Shown here: piece after piece, positions 1 to 10,832 of the stretch
How positions within the stretch are numbered: position 1 is the first letter of the stretch
Layout: each line of letters begins with the position of its first letter
NCBI GenBank assembly: GCA_027405735.1
Contig: JAPEHQ010000023.1
Span: 682,001 to 746,000 of the forward strand
DNA length: 64,000 nucleotides
Direction: 5' to 3'
Source of the DNA: Mucor racemosus
Lineage: Eukaryota > Mucoromycota > Mucoromycetes > Mucorales > Mucoraceae
Notes under the pieces: generated by a model
Told to the model about the DNA's origin: nothing
The model's input: the letters and a program-made list of their open reading frames with translations, nothing else
Databases searched by the model: none
Translations under genes and position numbers: made by a program

Positions 1-1140
1 TTTTACAATAGCTCGATCGATAGATAATAATTTTGCGCATTATGTCAATTAGTTACATCTTAAATAAGCATATAAAAATTGATGTATATCTTCAAAAAAC
101 CTCCAAAATTGTAATTACATTTTACGCAAAATTTAATGTAAAATGTTTGTCTAAATTTTATTTATATGGATGCAGAATTTAAAACTGTACAAAAACTATT
201 TGATACGCTAGGTCGACTTACTTTGCAGCTCATGAGCCATTAACGATTTTGTTTTTTTGAATCATTTTTCGTTTATTTCAACAAATAAATTTTGGAACCC
301 CGGTATAATAGATTTTAAGCTGTGATAAGAATTATTATTTTGATTTTCTCGACGAAAAATTAATGTTTTTTGCTAAAACAAAAGATGCACAGTAATTGCT
401 AGTTGGGTCTATCCTGTGTGTGGAATACGTAATTATTTAAAACGTGCTAAGCGTTTTTTATACAGCCGAGCGTATTGAAAAGAAGACAGAAGCTCTTCCA
501 AGGCTCGGCTCGTGTTTTATACTTAGAAATATGTATACACATTTATCCACTATATTGATCTTTATTTCATCTGATTCACAATTAAAGTACAGCTGGCATG
601 AATAGACATTAAACTACTAAATGATATATGCTAATTTATACTAATATAAACTATCTACCGAGCTTCGATCCTAACAGCCTATAGTCAAACGCCAATCAAC
701 ATAATGTGGATCTAATTACACCATTATGATCAAGGGCCCATGAGCTCTATGAATACACCTATTGGTTACTATCTGCAGTAAATGATGATGTTGTTTACTA
801 AAATAAAAAAAACATAAAAATAAAAGCGGTAGAAATACAATTATAATCAGCTAAAGTTTTTATTACAAAAGATTTCTGAAGATTTAAAATAATTGAAAAA
901 GTATGAGGGTATTTATAGTGATTTGGAGAACTTGGATACCATCAGACTTGAATGGATTTATATTTAGTAATCTTCTAGTTTGAGTACATTGTTGTTGATT
1001 TAATATTTTAACGGGTAAATCATGCAGAAGAGTATTGACCATAAGGGATGGATTTCAAGTGTGACAATAGCGACCTTTTGGGAAATGGTTGTTTGTTTAT
1101 TATGTTATATCTATTTTATGTAACTATACTTTATTTAGTC
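1..1140 (-). repeat. Interspersed repeat copy A (inverted, truncated by window edge)
   Basis: Read on the - strand, 1-480 matches about 48760-49220, and about 775-1140 matches about 48360-48690. Shared landmarks include the block around the sequence TATCTATCGATCGAGCTATT and the segment about AACAACCATTTCCCAAAAGG. About 480-775 has no counterpart there and looks like an insertion in this copy. No coding capacity is seen. The same family recurs at 18060-19525, 34250-36806 and 47640-50030 in the opposite orientation. Confidence 0.75.
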
Positions 1141-1768
1141 GTACGTTTGAGTATCTACATGATATAAAGCTTATCAATCGACCATATACACTTTATGAAT
1201 GATTTCCTGCATTCTTTCATATTTTTTTTTTTTGGGTTATAATATGTTGAATATTATTTCTAAATCATGTAAACAATTTTTCAATTGCACATTTGCATAT
1301 ATATATTTCTTTGTAAGCCCTTATAAAACAATTATATCTTAAAACCCAAACTCCAGATATGGATATGACTCCATTTAAATCAGAAAATACAAAAGGCAAT
1401 TGCTCATTACAAACAATAATGTTGCTTATTACTAAAAATATTATTCTTGCCATTGGCATTCACCTTTTTAAAGATTTTTTTCAGTTGATTTTTGAAAGAT
1501 AAAAAGAGATATCAAATACTGTGATTATTTTTGAACATCTAAAAATTGTTGATATATTATTTTATTTGAAAATAGCGTTGAATTACATGCAAAAATGCCT
1601 TGCGAATGCAGAATTCTTATTGAAAAAGTGGACATTTTGGGTGCGGTATTTTAATTTCATTTCATATTTGTTCTGCGAAATATTGTTTGTTGTGCCCGCA
1701 GCTTACAATAACATTTCTCGACTTGGTTTTATTCGCATTATTTGTTTTTTCTTTGTAAAACTTATGCA
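1141..1768. other. Intergenic stretch upstream of the GrpE gene
   Basis: AT-rich. Open frames here use non-ATG starts and have low-complexity hydrophobic content. No gene or clear TATA box is seen. The promoter of the GrpE gene must lie in the right-hand part. Confidence 0.5.
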
Positions 1769-2549
1769 ATGCTTAGAAACAGTGTTATTCGACATCAATT
1801 AGCTATTCGAACCAGATTATCAATGACTGTGCCCATTTCATTGCATACCAGCAGATATTTTTCTGTATCACATTACGGCCGAAAAGATGATAAGGATGAT
1901 GGGAAAGAGGATACTGCCAAAGCCTCAGAGGAAAAGACAACAAAGGCTGATAGCACTACAACTTCCACGGAGGAAGAGCTCAAAACAGTCTCGCTTAAAT
2001 TAAAGGATCTACAGGTAAGATTTCTATTTAGTTGCTAAATGCAATTTTTAAACATGCCTTTTTTCTTCCATTCCGTTTAAATAGGCTTCCTATCTTTTAT
2101 CATTAGCTGATCAAGAAAATTTGCGACAACGTAACACACGCGATGTAACAAATGCGAAAGATTTTGCCATCCAGAAATTTGCTAAAGATTTGTTGGATTC
2201 TATTGACATTCTTGGAATGGCTCTCGAATCTGTTCCCGAGACATTTCGCACCAAAGAATCCTGCAACAAGCAAGAAAAGAATGAAATTGCCGAACAATTA
2301 GTTAATTTATACACTGGTGTATCCATGACAGAATCTGAATTGCAAAAGACGCTAAAGCGCTATGATATTCAAGTGGATAATCCAATTGACCAGGTATTTG
2401 ATCCCAATAGACATGAAGCTGTATTCCAAGCACCCATGCCAGATAAAGAGCCAGGAACTATTTTTGCAGTTCAAAAGAAGGGTTATTTGTTAAAGAACAG
2501 AGTCCTAAGACCTGCTCAAGTTGGTGTAGTTGCTGAAGCTTCAGGATAA
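1769..2549 (+). CDS. mge1: Mitochondrial GrpE nucleotide exchange factor (Mge1-type)
   Basis: Exons 1769-2014 and 2085-2549, joined in phase 0, give 236 aa. The product should release ADP from mitochondrial Hsp70 in the matrix import motor. Residues 1-35 are rich in R, S and hydrophobics with no acidic residue (MLRNSVIRHQLAIRTRLSMT), as expected of a presequence. A charged linker and coiled coil follow, then the family core: SLADQENLRQR, AKDFAIQKFAKDLLDSID and, at the C-terminus, FAVQKKGYLLKNRVLRPAQV. The intron is 70 bp with donor GTAAGA. The first ATG that gives the targeting peptide was chosen; a longer frame upstream lacks an ATG. The methyltransferase gene starts 110 bp downstream on the same strand. 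Family assignment is secure; mitochondrial location is inferred from the N-terminus. Confidence 0.95.
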
Positions 2550-2659
2550 TAAATTGATTGGATGAGGCTTATATTACACAAGACGACTATCGAGAAAAAA
2601 AATTATACACATTTTACATAAATCCATTTTTGTTAAATTCTTTTTACGTATAATACAAA

Positions 2660-4307
2660 ATGAGTTCCTCGGGGGATAATTTGATACCTACCGAGCAATT
2701 AAAACTGCCTGAAAAATACTCTCATTTAACACCTAATGAGTACATAATAGCTTTGACAAATTACATTGAAAAGTATCGACAATGGACTACACTTCATATT
2801 GTCGATTTTTTGACATTTGGTCAATGGAATATTCTCGATATTGAATGGAGAGAAGCTCTTTTACCTCCTGATGGATCAATAAGTCATGAAGAATGGATAG
2901 ATTCCATCATTAAAATCACATCGGGATCAGATGTTAATGTAATTATTATGTTTCCCTTTCACCCCTGAACTTTAAACTAATAATTTGATCAGGAAAAATG
3001 GCCTGCATCTTTAAGAGATTTCATCAAAGATACCAAAGATATTGCATTGCCTCGTATAAATGTAGCAGGATGTAAAGCATTAGGATTTTTATTATTGAAA
3101 GCAACATGTAAACTGACATCCCATGCATTGTTTTTTTTAGCAGAACAAGTAAAAAGTAAGATTGAAAAGCGTATTTTGGCAGGCATGGTTGATAAGAAGA
3201 TTCATGAGGTATTTGCATGATATTAATGTGTTTTGTTCATGAGACTAATTACAGATCTAGGTTGAACGCATGACACCTGTCATTCAAAAAATAGCTGAAG
3301 ATAATCAAGTGCATTCAATTGTTGATCTAGGCGCTGGACAAGGATATTTATCTAGATCACTGGCATTTAAAAGCAACCTCAAAGTATTAGCTGTTGATTC
3401 CTCCGAAATTCAAACCTGTGGAGCAAAGAAATTCGATCAAAAAGCCATCAAATTTTTAGATAAAGATGTGCTCAAGTTACACCATGTCACTGATTTTATT
3501 ACACCCGAAAATGCTTCTAGTATACTTTCAAAATGGAGCGATAGCAATGTACAAGACGAAAAATGGTTACTAACAGGCCTACATACTTGCGGTGATTTGG
3601 CTAGCATGATGTTGAGACTATTTACCTCTAGCCCAGAAATTACTTGCTTTGTTAATGTTGGTTGTTGTTACCATTTTTTGACAGAAAAAGACCAAAAGGA
3701 AGATGATATTACTGTCGGATTCCCTCTTAGTAGTACAGTTCGAAATACCGGGTTCAAATTAGGACCTACTGCAAGAATGCTGTCTTGTCAAGCACCTGCA
3801 AGATGGGTAGATCAACAAGAGGAAACATTGATGGCTTACGAACATCATTTTTTCAGAGCATTACTGCAGGTAGGTTGCAACAGCATTTATGCAATCATAT
3901 CTAAATATCTTTATTTGCTTTAGTTGATCATGGTAGAAAAGGGCCTAACAGACGCCTCAGTGGCTCCTGTTGTAGGTCGTTTAAACAAAAAGAGAGATTT
4001 CACATCTTTCCCTGTATATATTAAAACAGCCTTGAAAAGATTAAAATTCCCTGAAGATACCATTACATCAGAAGAGGCAGAAGCTTACTATCAAGAGTAC
4101 AAGGGGAAACAAATAGATAAACAAATCACTATTTTGTGGACATTACGAGTATTGTTGGGCCCTATTTTGGAAAGCATTATTCTTGTAGATCGTTACCTTT
4201 ATTTGAGTGAAACTATTAAAGATAGCCCTACTAAAGGTGTTTGGTTATGGCCTTTATTTGATCCTGTTACTTCACCTAGAAATATCGTCATTGCTGCTAC
4301 AAAATAG
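2660..4307 (+). CDS. METTL25/RRNAD1-like SAM-dependent methyltransferase
   Basis: Four exons: 2660-2938, 2993-3208, 3261-3869 and 3924-4307. All are joined in phase 0 and give 495 aa. The SAM-binding motif I is VDLGAGQGYLSR from about residue 186. It is followed by LHTCGDLAS (about 272) and the family block NVGCCYHFLTE (about 297), which together point to the Methyltransf_32 group that includes animal METTL25 and METTL25B/RRNAD1. The N-terminal 165 residues are the helical region typical of the group, with WREALL and KWPASLRDF. The introns are about 50-55 bp with AG acceptors; at the second intron, the nearer TTACAG acceptor would bring in a stop, so the later CTAG was used. The substrate is not known from the sequence. 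The gap to the upstream GrpE gene is only 110 bp. Confidence 0.88.
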
Positions 4308-4716
4308 ATTAATAATATACAGAATAAATAGCGATTAAAAATAAGCTCTATAGAATTTTTCAATGGAATCAAAGACGGTTAGAGATTAAAATAAATCCAG
4401 ATGTTATTTGGCATCATGTTCAACTTAACTTTATATTTTTATTTTAAAAAATTTTATATGAAATTGGAATATCTCAAGTCGATAAAGTATAAAAAATATG
4501 AGCGCAAGTCAAAATGTACACCATTTTGATATGAAATTCAAGAATGTTCGATTTTTGAAGCAGCAGCGTAAGACGCTATATATATTGTTATGTAGAAGCT
4601 TGTCATCTTCGATAAGTAAACTATACTTTATGGTAGATCATTAATACTGAAGGAATATACAAAACACCCACAGCTGCCCAATATCCTCCTAGGCTAAAGC
4701 AAACATTGTGTTACTA
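4308..4716. other. Intergenic stretch
   Basis: AT-rich sequence after the methyltransferase stop, up to the TA-flanked mobile element. No ORF, RNA gene or repeat unit is recognised. Confidence 0.5.
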
Positions 4717-5405
4717 CAGTATTTCCACTTGAAATCCAGACATTTCAGGAAAATATTTAGACGATTGTAGCTATATATTGAGATAGAGTAAAATGAAGTC
4801 TAGACTGACAAAGCGAGAATGCAAATTCGTAAAAATTGTGAGTAATTTTTGAACGAATAAAGTATTGTTTCTAGATGCTAGTTGTTTATTATAGTAGATA
4901 TTTACAATATCCCAAGAGAACCTTTACTCACTAAAAGGTACAATATTACTCAAGCATCCTGTCTTTACTTGAGTATTATTTTTAAAGCTCTCGTGATTAC
5001 TGCGCTTCAAGGTTTGCTACTTATCTTGCAGGTCAAGATGGTGTAAATGTCTAAAACATTATAGTATTGTATACTCTGCATCTCTGGCTTGGGTACTGAT
5101 GCTTCTAAAGAAGAGGATGTGAAGTTTATTGCAATTGCCATAGCAAACAAGGTTTCTTGTTCAGGAGTTTAGATTATTACAGATAAGTTCATTTAGATTA
5201 ATTCTTTGAAATAATACCTGAGACTAATCTAATCTTTCCCAAATCCCCTTCGCATCATCTCTAAATCTCATTCTTATTTCATCCCAATTTTATCCTCACT
5301 CTATCTAAATCTCAATTCTCGTTATATCCAAATTTTATTCTCACTGCATCTAAACTTTATCTTCATCACATCCCAAATTTTACTGAATTTATAGTAGAAA
5401 TACTG
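4717..5405. mobile_element. Non-autonomous Tc1/mariner-like element, copy 1
   Basis: The element starts CAGTATTTCCACT and ends in the inverted form AGTAGAAATACTG, and is flanked on both sides by TA (4715-4716, 5406-5407). That is the TA target duplication and CAGT terminus of Tc1/mariner elements. There is no transposase ORF. The interior matches copy 2 (9647-10408) in reverse orientation over nearly its whole length, including the block read there as TAAAAGGTACAATATTACTC. The right part is a degenerate 22-23 bp tandem repeat. Class assignment rests on the ends only. Confidence 0.75.
5236..5380. repeat. 22-23 bp degenerate tandem repeat inside element copy 1
   Basis: About seven units; on the - strand they read like GATGAAATGAGAATAAAATT, each beginning GAT and containing GAGRATAAAATT-like cores. 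The same array is present inverted in copy 2 at about 9689-9845, so it is part of the element. Confidence 0.65.
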
Positions 5406-6768
5406 TAATGATGAAATAGCTATATTCCGTTGAGCTTTTCATTACAAATAAGAGTGATATTGTGGTTTATTTTATAGATAATTATAAAAAGAATTCTGGG
5501 CTATTGAAAATTCTGATTTTTTAAATAATGGAACAAGTTGAGCAGTTGCAATTGAAGCTTTTGTCCTTCAGACGGAGGTGAACGGCTAATCAAATGTTCA
5601 AAACTCATATAAAAAGGATTTATAACTTTCAAATATAATTTTACGTGAAATAAAAATACCAGAACAGCTTCGAGATGCTTAATAACTAGTGTCTGTGCAT
5701 TTCTTTAATCATTAAAAGCATTAATGTAATTAAATTGTAAATTTGCGTTGATTTTTATTTGAAATGTTTCAAATCAAGCTGTGATACAAATCGAGTTGAG
5801 AATGGATACAGAAAATGGCACAAAGTAATTTGATATCGCAATTCAATAGATATCAACACCATTTAATGAATGCTTATATATTATTTTCACTTTTATATGC
5901 TTATTGTGTGTATAAGACGTCCATAAGGAGACTTAATCTATATTTCAATATGAATTTGATATGGAATCGGCTCCAAAAATGGCTGTTTAATATCCTCGAA
6001 AACCAACCAAAATGTCCATTATGGAAAAAAAAAAACCAAGATTTGTCCAAAATGCTATTTTTCATAAGGTATTGCTCATTCAAAACGACGATGAAATTGA
6101 TGATTTGCAAAAATGTAAAATACTAGCTAGAGTATCTCTTAGATTGGAGAAATTGCTTGGTATACTTCTGAGCATCAGGGGTTGCCTACAGCCAAAGATA
6201 TGCACTCTTTAAAGCGTGGATTTCAAGCTTGACTTGGTGTAACAGATGCATGAAAACTGTACATATTTTTATATAACGACTGAATCCCTATAAAACAAAA
6301 AATAGGAAGCACATCTTGATGCCATTGGTATACTATATGTCTAATATTCAATACTTGTAAATTTTACTTCCAAGGTGTAAAAATTCTTTAAACCTTTCAT
6401 TTTTGATCAGACCATTGCCTCAATATGTTCCAGAGTCATAACCACCTTTGACATCTGCAGGTCCGATTTATGGATAGCTTATAGTATATGACAACAAAAA
6501 AAAACAACACAGAGTTAATTGATACATGGGACATTATATCTGCTCTATCAAGTATGAAATATTTCGAAATATACAATCTTTGGATTGTTTGGAGAGCATT
6601 CTTTTTAGTGAAAACTTGAGAAGAGCATAAAGTTAGACAAAATACATACAATTTATCATCGCAGTCAATGTCGACAATAAGCCATGCTATTTTTTTAAAA
6701 GAAAGTTTTCTGTCCCTCTTTTCTTTTACCTTCTTCTAACTTCTTTTAACTTCTTTATCATCAATTTC
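5406..6768. other. Intergenic stretch with possible gene debris
   Basis: Two overlapping open frames (about 5815-6126 and 6012-6212) hold lysine-rich sequence that looks like broken coding DNA, but match no family I recognise. The remainder is AT-rich. The promoter of the F-box gene probably lies in the T-rich 6690-6760 stretch. Confidence 0.4.
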
Positions 6769-8145
6769 ATGTCAAATTTACCCCCAGAGATATTGATTGA
6801 AGTGTTTAGCTATCTGTCTCGTGATTATAAACTACAATGCTTACTTGTTTGTAAAACCTGGTATGCATCTGCTTTACCTATATTAAATCGAGAAATTAAG
6901 CTCTGCAGTGATAATGATGCTACTCTTTTACTCGAAAAACTTTCTTCTCAGCAGTACGGTTCAATCGAAGGCAGTAAAGTCCATCGTCTATCATTTGGTA
7001 CAGATGATCTGGCGTATACAGAATATATAATCAACAGGATAGCTTTTAGTCGTATCCTAACTGCATGTAAGAATTTAAAATCACTCGAGTTCAATGGATT
7101 GTTTATGCAACGCTATTTTGGATACTTGTATAATTATCGAGATACCTTGAAATTAGATAGTTTACAAGTCATAAATGCGCCTTTCTCAAGCAGCGAACTT
7201 TATATTCCTGTAGCTCACCATTACCATCAAAATATTAATCAACTGGATCTCGACGTAAACAACAATAGCTTTCGTACACTTCCAGATGCCAACGATATGT
7301 TTTCTTACTTGCGTTCTTTCTCAGCCTTGAAGATATTGAGCTTAAGATTTCACTGTCCTATATATTTGCACGATATATTAAGTGCATGCCCTCATTTAGA
7401 GACATTGAAACTATCCCATAGCTCCTCAGTCAACCATTTCAAAATATTCAAAAGCGACAAATCTGGAAAGAAACATGTTATTAAACATACTACTGGCTTC
7501 AGACTCAAGTTCTTAACTATTGCTTCTGACTTTGTCAATCAGGAATTATTTGAGTATTTGCTCGAGAAAACTACCCAGTTATACCAAGTGTCAATCAATG
7601 GATTTTGTTCCGATTTTACAACATTCGAAACACCTTTCAACATATTTGTAAATGACAATCAAATATTTCCACTTAAACGAATTGTCTTTTTCAATGTTAA
7701 CTTATCACCTAAAGTAATTAATGGCCTTAATTCAACCTTTGGCGCTTTGAAAATAATCCGACTTGACGGATGTTACTTTACAAAAATTATGGATCAACAT
7801 AGGAATATCAGATTAGATTTCAGTAAATTAAACCTTGAATACATGTCAATTGACTTTAGAAACATAATACGAGATCAACCAAATATTAATACAGTAGCTT
7901 TGGAAATTAAACGCGCAGAAACTAATGATACATTGTTTTTCCAGAGATTATCAAAATGGAAAACCAATAGAATGTTCATTGAAAAAACCCACAAACTCTT
8001 TACAACCAATTATGCTAAAGAAAGACGAGCCAATTCGAATCATATATCTGTTATCTTTATTGAAGTTAACGCATTGCGCTATTTACGTTTACATCTTAAT
8101 ACTTATAATGACTCTAACTTTAGTCAAATAATAGCTTTAAACTAA
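6769..8145 (+). CDS. F-box protein with leucine-rich-like C-terminal region
   Basis: Single exon, 458 aa. The F-box is N-terminal: LPPEILIEVFSYLSRDYK, then CLLVCKTWYASALPIL, residues about 4-38. The rest holds irregular leucine-rich segments (LKSLEFNGLF, LKILSLRFHCP, HLETLKLSHSS, ALKIIRLDGCYF) that are likely substrate-binding repeats. F-box proteins bind Skp1 and present substrates to the SCF ubiquitin ligase; the substrate here is unknown. Fungi of this type carry many such single-exon F-box/LRR genes. The ATG used sits right before the F-box, as is usual. The gene lies between two inverted copies of a TA-flanked mobile element. The last ~60 residues have no recognisable repeat. Confidence 0.85.
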   Translation: MSNLPPEILIEVFSYLSRDYKLQCLLVCKTWYASALPILNREIKLCSDNDATLLLEKLSSQQYGSIEGSKVHRLSFGTDDLAYTEYIINRIAFSRILTACKNLKSLEFNGLFMQRYFGYLYNYRDTLKLDSLQVINAPFSSSELYIPVAHHYHQNINQLDLDVNNNSFRTLPDANDMFSYLRSFSALKILSLRFHCPIYLHDILSACPHLETLKLSHSSSVNHFKIFKSDKSGKKHVIKHTTGFRLKFLTIASDFVNQELFEYLLEKTTQLYQVSINGFCSDFTTFETPFNIFVNDNQIFPLKRIVFFNVNLSPKVINGLNSTFGALKIIRLDGCYFTKIMDQHRNIRLDFSKLNLEYMSIDFRNIIRDQPNINTVALEIKRAETNDTLFFQRLSKWKTNRMFIEKTHKLFTTNYAKERRANSNHISVIFIEVNALRYLRLHLNTYNDSNFSQIIALN

Positions 8146-9646
8146 CGCAAAGTCTTCCTAAAGATTGATCTATATTGAAATAAAATCCTACAATATTGTT
8201 TATTTAATTTTAATGCTTAAATCTATCGTGGACAAAAGTGTTTGGATGAATTTTCTTGAAGATTCCTCTATTATTTACCATAATTTGTGGCAAAAATACC
8301 CAAGGATAATTTTCTAAAACTTTAATTGAATTTCAAGTTGAAATACTCCACAAAAATAGAGCCTCAACTCTCTGTACTTTTGCAACCACCATCACTATTT
8401 TAGACTTTTTGATTATCAGCTCATAATTTAAAAAGATTATATTTCGGTTTTAAATCAGCTTTTTTAAAATACAACTTTATAAATACAATAAAAAACATAA
8501 CTATTGTATCCTGATTTCTTTGTTTCCTCAATTGAATAGACAACAATTTGATTTTATAAGAATTGATTTAGGATTTGAGAGCGTGATTTTGCATAAAAAT
8601 CGTATTCAAACACCGCTTTTTTCTGGATCGATATTTCGAAAAAAAATGTCATTTTAAAACTGTCCAGATACTATATATACAATTTAGACATACACATCAA
8701 CATATACGACATTTTCTCAACGATAACACGCCTTATATGGTTTCATCACTTCAATCATGTGCTCAACTCAGTGCCATTTAACAGCACAATAGTCTCAAAG
8801 AAAATATGCTCAGAGCTATATAGAATGTCTAATATGAATGACTTGTAGGATAATATATATATATGATACTAATATGGCAGGTCACTTTACCTAGTATACA
8901 CCTTGTCCATCACTATGATGAGTTTCAATTTTCTTTTTTTAAATAAAATTTAAAACTTTCATCCCATAAAAAAAAAAAAAAAATGTCATTTTGAAAAAAT
9001 TGTGCCTCTTTTTCGAATATTTCTTTAAAAATTACTATGCAAACCCACAAAGCTTGCTAATTAATTTTAGTAGAACTTTAGATTCTGCATCGAATGATGG
9101 TATTAAAAACAAAAAGTTTCACCAAAAAAGTTTCACAATTTTAAAAAATAAAAAAAACCGTTTTTAGTACAAAAGTCTTAGTTATGAATAATTATTAGCC
9201 AAACAAATGATTTTACGTAAATTCTAAAGAAAATTCGATTTTTTTGGACTTAGGAAAGGTACAGTAAAAAATCCCATTTTCGGGGTCAAAATGTCGATTA
9301 AGCGATTTTGATCAATTTTTGCCTATACTTGTAAGGATCGGGAAGTCGATATTAATCATGTTTTTCATCACCCAAAAAAGTTTGAGATAAAAATATAGCA
9401 AGATGCTATATGATCCTAGAAATAGTTTGGACAAAATTTGAGCTTCAAATTTATATAAAATGTACATAAAACAATTCTTTAAAAGTATCAGGTTTTTGAT
9501 GGTTTCAGAGGTATTGTGAATATTTAAGACATGTAATGTATAATATAGTCGCATTCCTTTCTTTTGATGAATCTATCTAATCAACAAGTAATGAATGATG
9601 TATACATTTCAGTATAGTTTATATCAAAGCGTCTATTTTTACCCTA
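8146..9646. other. Intergenic AT-rich stretch
   Basis: No intact gene. Long A and T runs (for example 8967-8984). Open frames here are short and low-complexity. A short TA-repeat lies near 8858-8868. Nothing else is recognised. Confidence 0.5.
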
Positions 9647-10408
9647 CAGTATTTCTACTTTAAATTCAGATGGAATAAGTAAAATTTGAGATGAAATGAG
9701 AATAAAATTGGGATGTGATGAAGATAAAGTTTAGATGCAGTGAGAATAAAATTTGGATATAACGAGAATTGAGATTTAGATAGAGTGAGGATAAAATTGG
9801 GATGAAATAAGAATGAGATTTAGAGATGATGAGAAGGGGATTTGGGCAAGATTAAATTAGTCTCAGGTATTATTTGAAAGAATTAATCTAAATGAACTTA
9901 TCTGTAATAATCTAAACTCCTGAACAAGAAATCTTGTTTGCTATGGCAATTGCAATAAACTTCACATCCTCTTCTTTAGAAGCATCAGTACCCAAGCCAG
10001 AGATGCAGAGTATACAATACTATAATGTTTTAGACATTTACACCATCTTGACCTGCAAGATAAGTAGCAAACCTTGAAGCGCAGTAATCACGAGAGCTTT
10101 AAAAACAATACTCAAGTAAAGACAGGATGCTTGAGTAATATTGTACCTTTTAGTGAGTAAAGGTTCTCTTTGGGACATTGTACTTTTTCAATTTTATTAT
10201 TTTGGACATACGCTCAATTTAAATATCTATTATAATAAACAACTAGCATCTAGAAACAATACTTTATTCGTTCAAAAATTACTCACGATTTTTATGAATT
10301 TGCATTCTCGCTTTGTAAGTCTAGATTTCATTTTTACTCTATCTCAATATATAGCTACACTCGTCTAAATATTTTACTGAAATGCCTGGATTTCAAGTGA
10401 AAATACTG
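9647..10408. mobile_element. Non-autonomous Tc1/mariner-like element, copy 2 (inverted relative to copy 1)
   Basis: It begins CAGTATTTCTACT and ends AGTGAAAATACTG, with TA on each side (9645-9646, 10409-10410). It is the reverse complement of copy 1 over most of its length, but carries about 70 bp more around 10175-10245 (near TTGTACTTTTTCAATTTTAT). There is no transposase. Copies 1 and 2 bracket the F-box gene in inverted orientation, 4.2 kb apart. Confidence 0.75.
9689..9845. repeat. 22-23 bp degenerate tandem repeat inside element copy 2
   Basis: About seven units starting GAT, such as GATGAAATGAGAATAAAATT, GATGCAGTGAGAATAAAATT and GATAGAGTGAGGATAAAATT. It is the mirror of the array in copy 1. 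Confidence 0.7.
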
Positions 10409-10832
10409 TATTGCATGAATTAACATTTTAAAGGGCGCAATCTTTGGGTGTTTTATTGTGATTTCAATACATACTTAACGAAGCTCACAAATACGCAAAT
10501 AGTAGATACTTCCTGTTTTTTTAACTACCTGCTACAGATTTATTTGAAATCCTGTGCCAGGTAAGAACGATATATATATATATATATATACATGTAAAAG
10601 TCCTTCTTCAACATATATCAACTTTGACAACGACTATGATATCTTTTTGTAAAAATACTTTATTTTTAAGTTTGCATTCCTTGGATTTTTCAACATTTGT
10701 AATCAAATACTAGGTGATTTCGCTCTATATATTGTCAAATAATTTAACTGCTTCTCTTTAATTTAAGTCTTTTTTTTTTCTTTTTACAATTAGTTGTATG
10801 ATGAATACTATGTGTGTTGGTTGGATAAATTT
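10409..10832. other. Intergenic stretch downstream of spc7
   Basis: Contains a (TA)n run at about 10571-10590. It is the 3' flank of the - strand spc7 gene. No other feature is seen. Confidence 0.5.

Noticed and set aside
1742..1768. Longer N-terminus for GrpE
   Set aside because: It would start at a TTG codon; the ATG at 1769 gives a good mitochondrial presequence.
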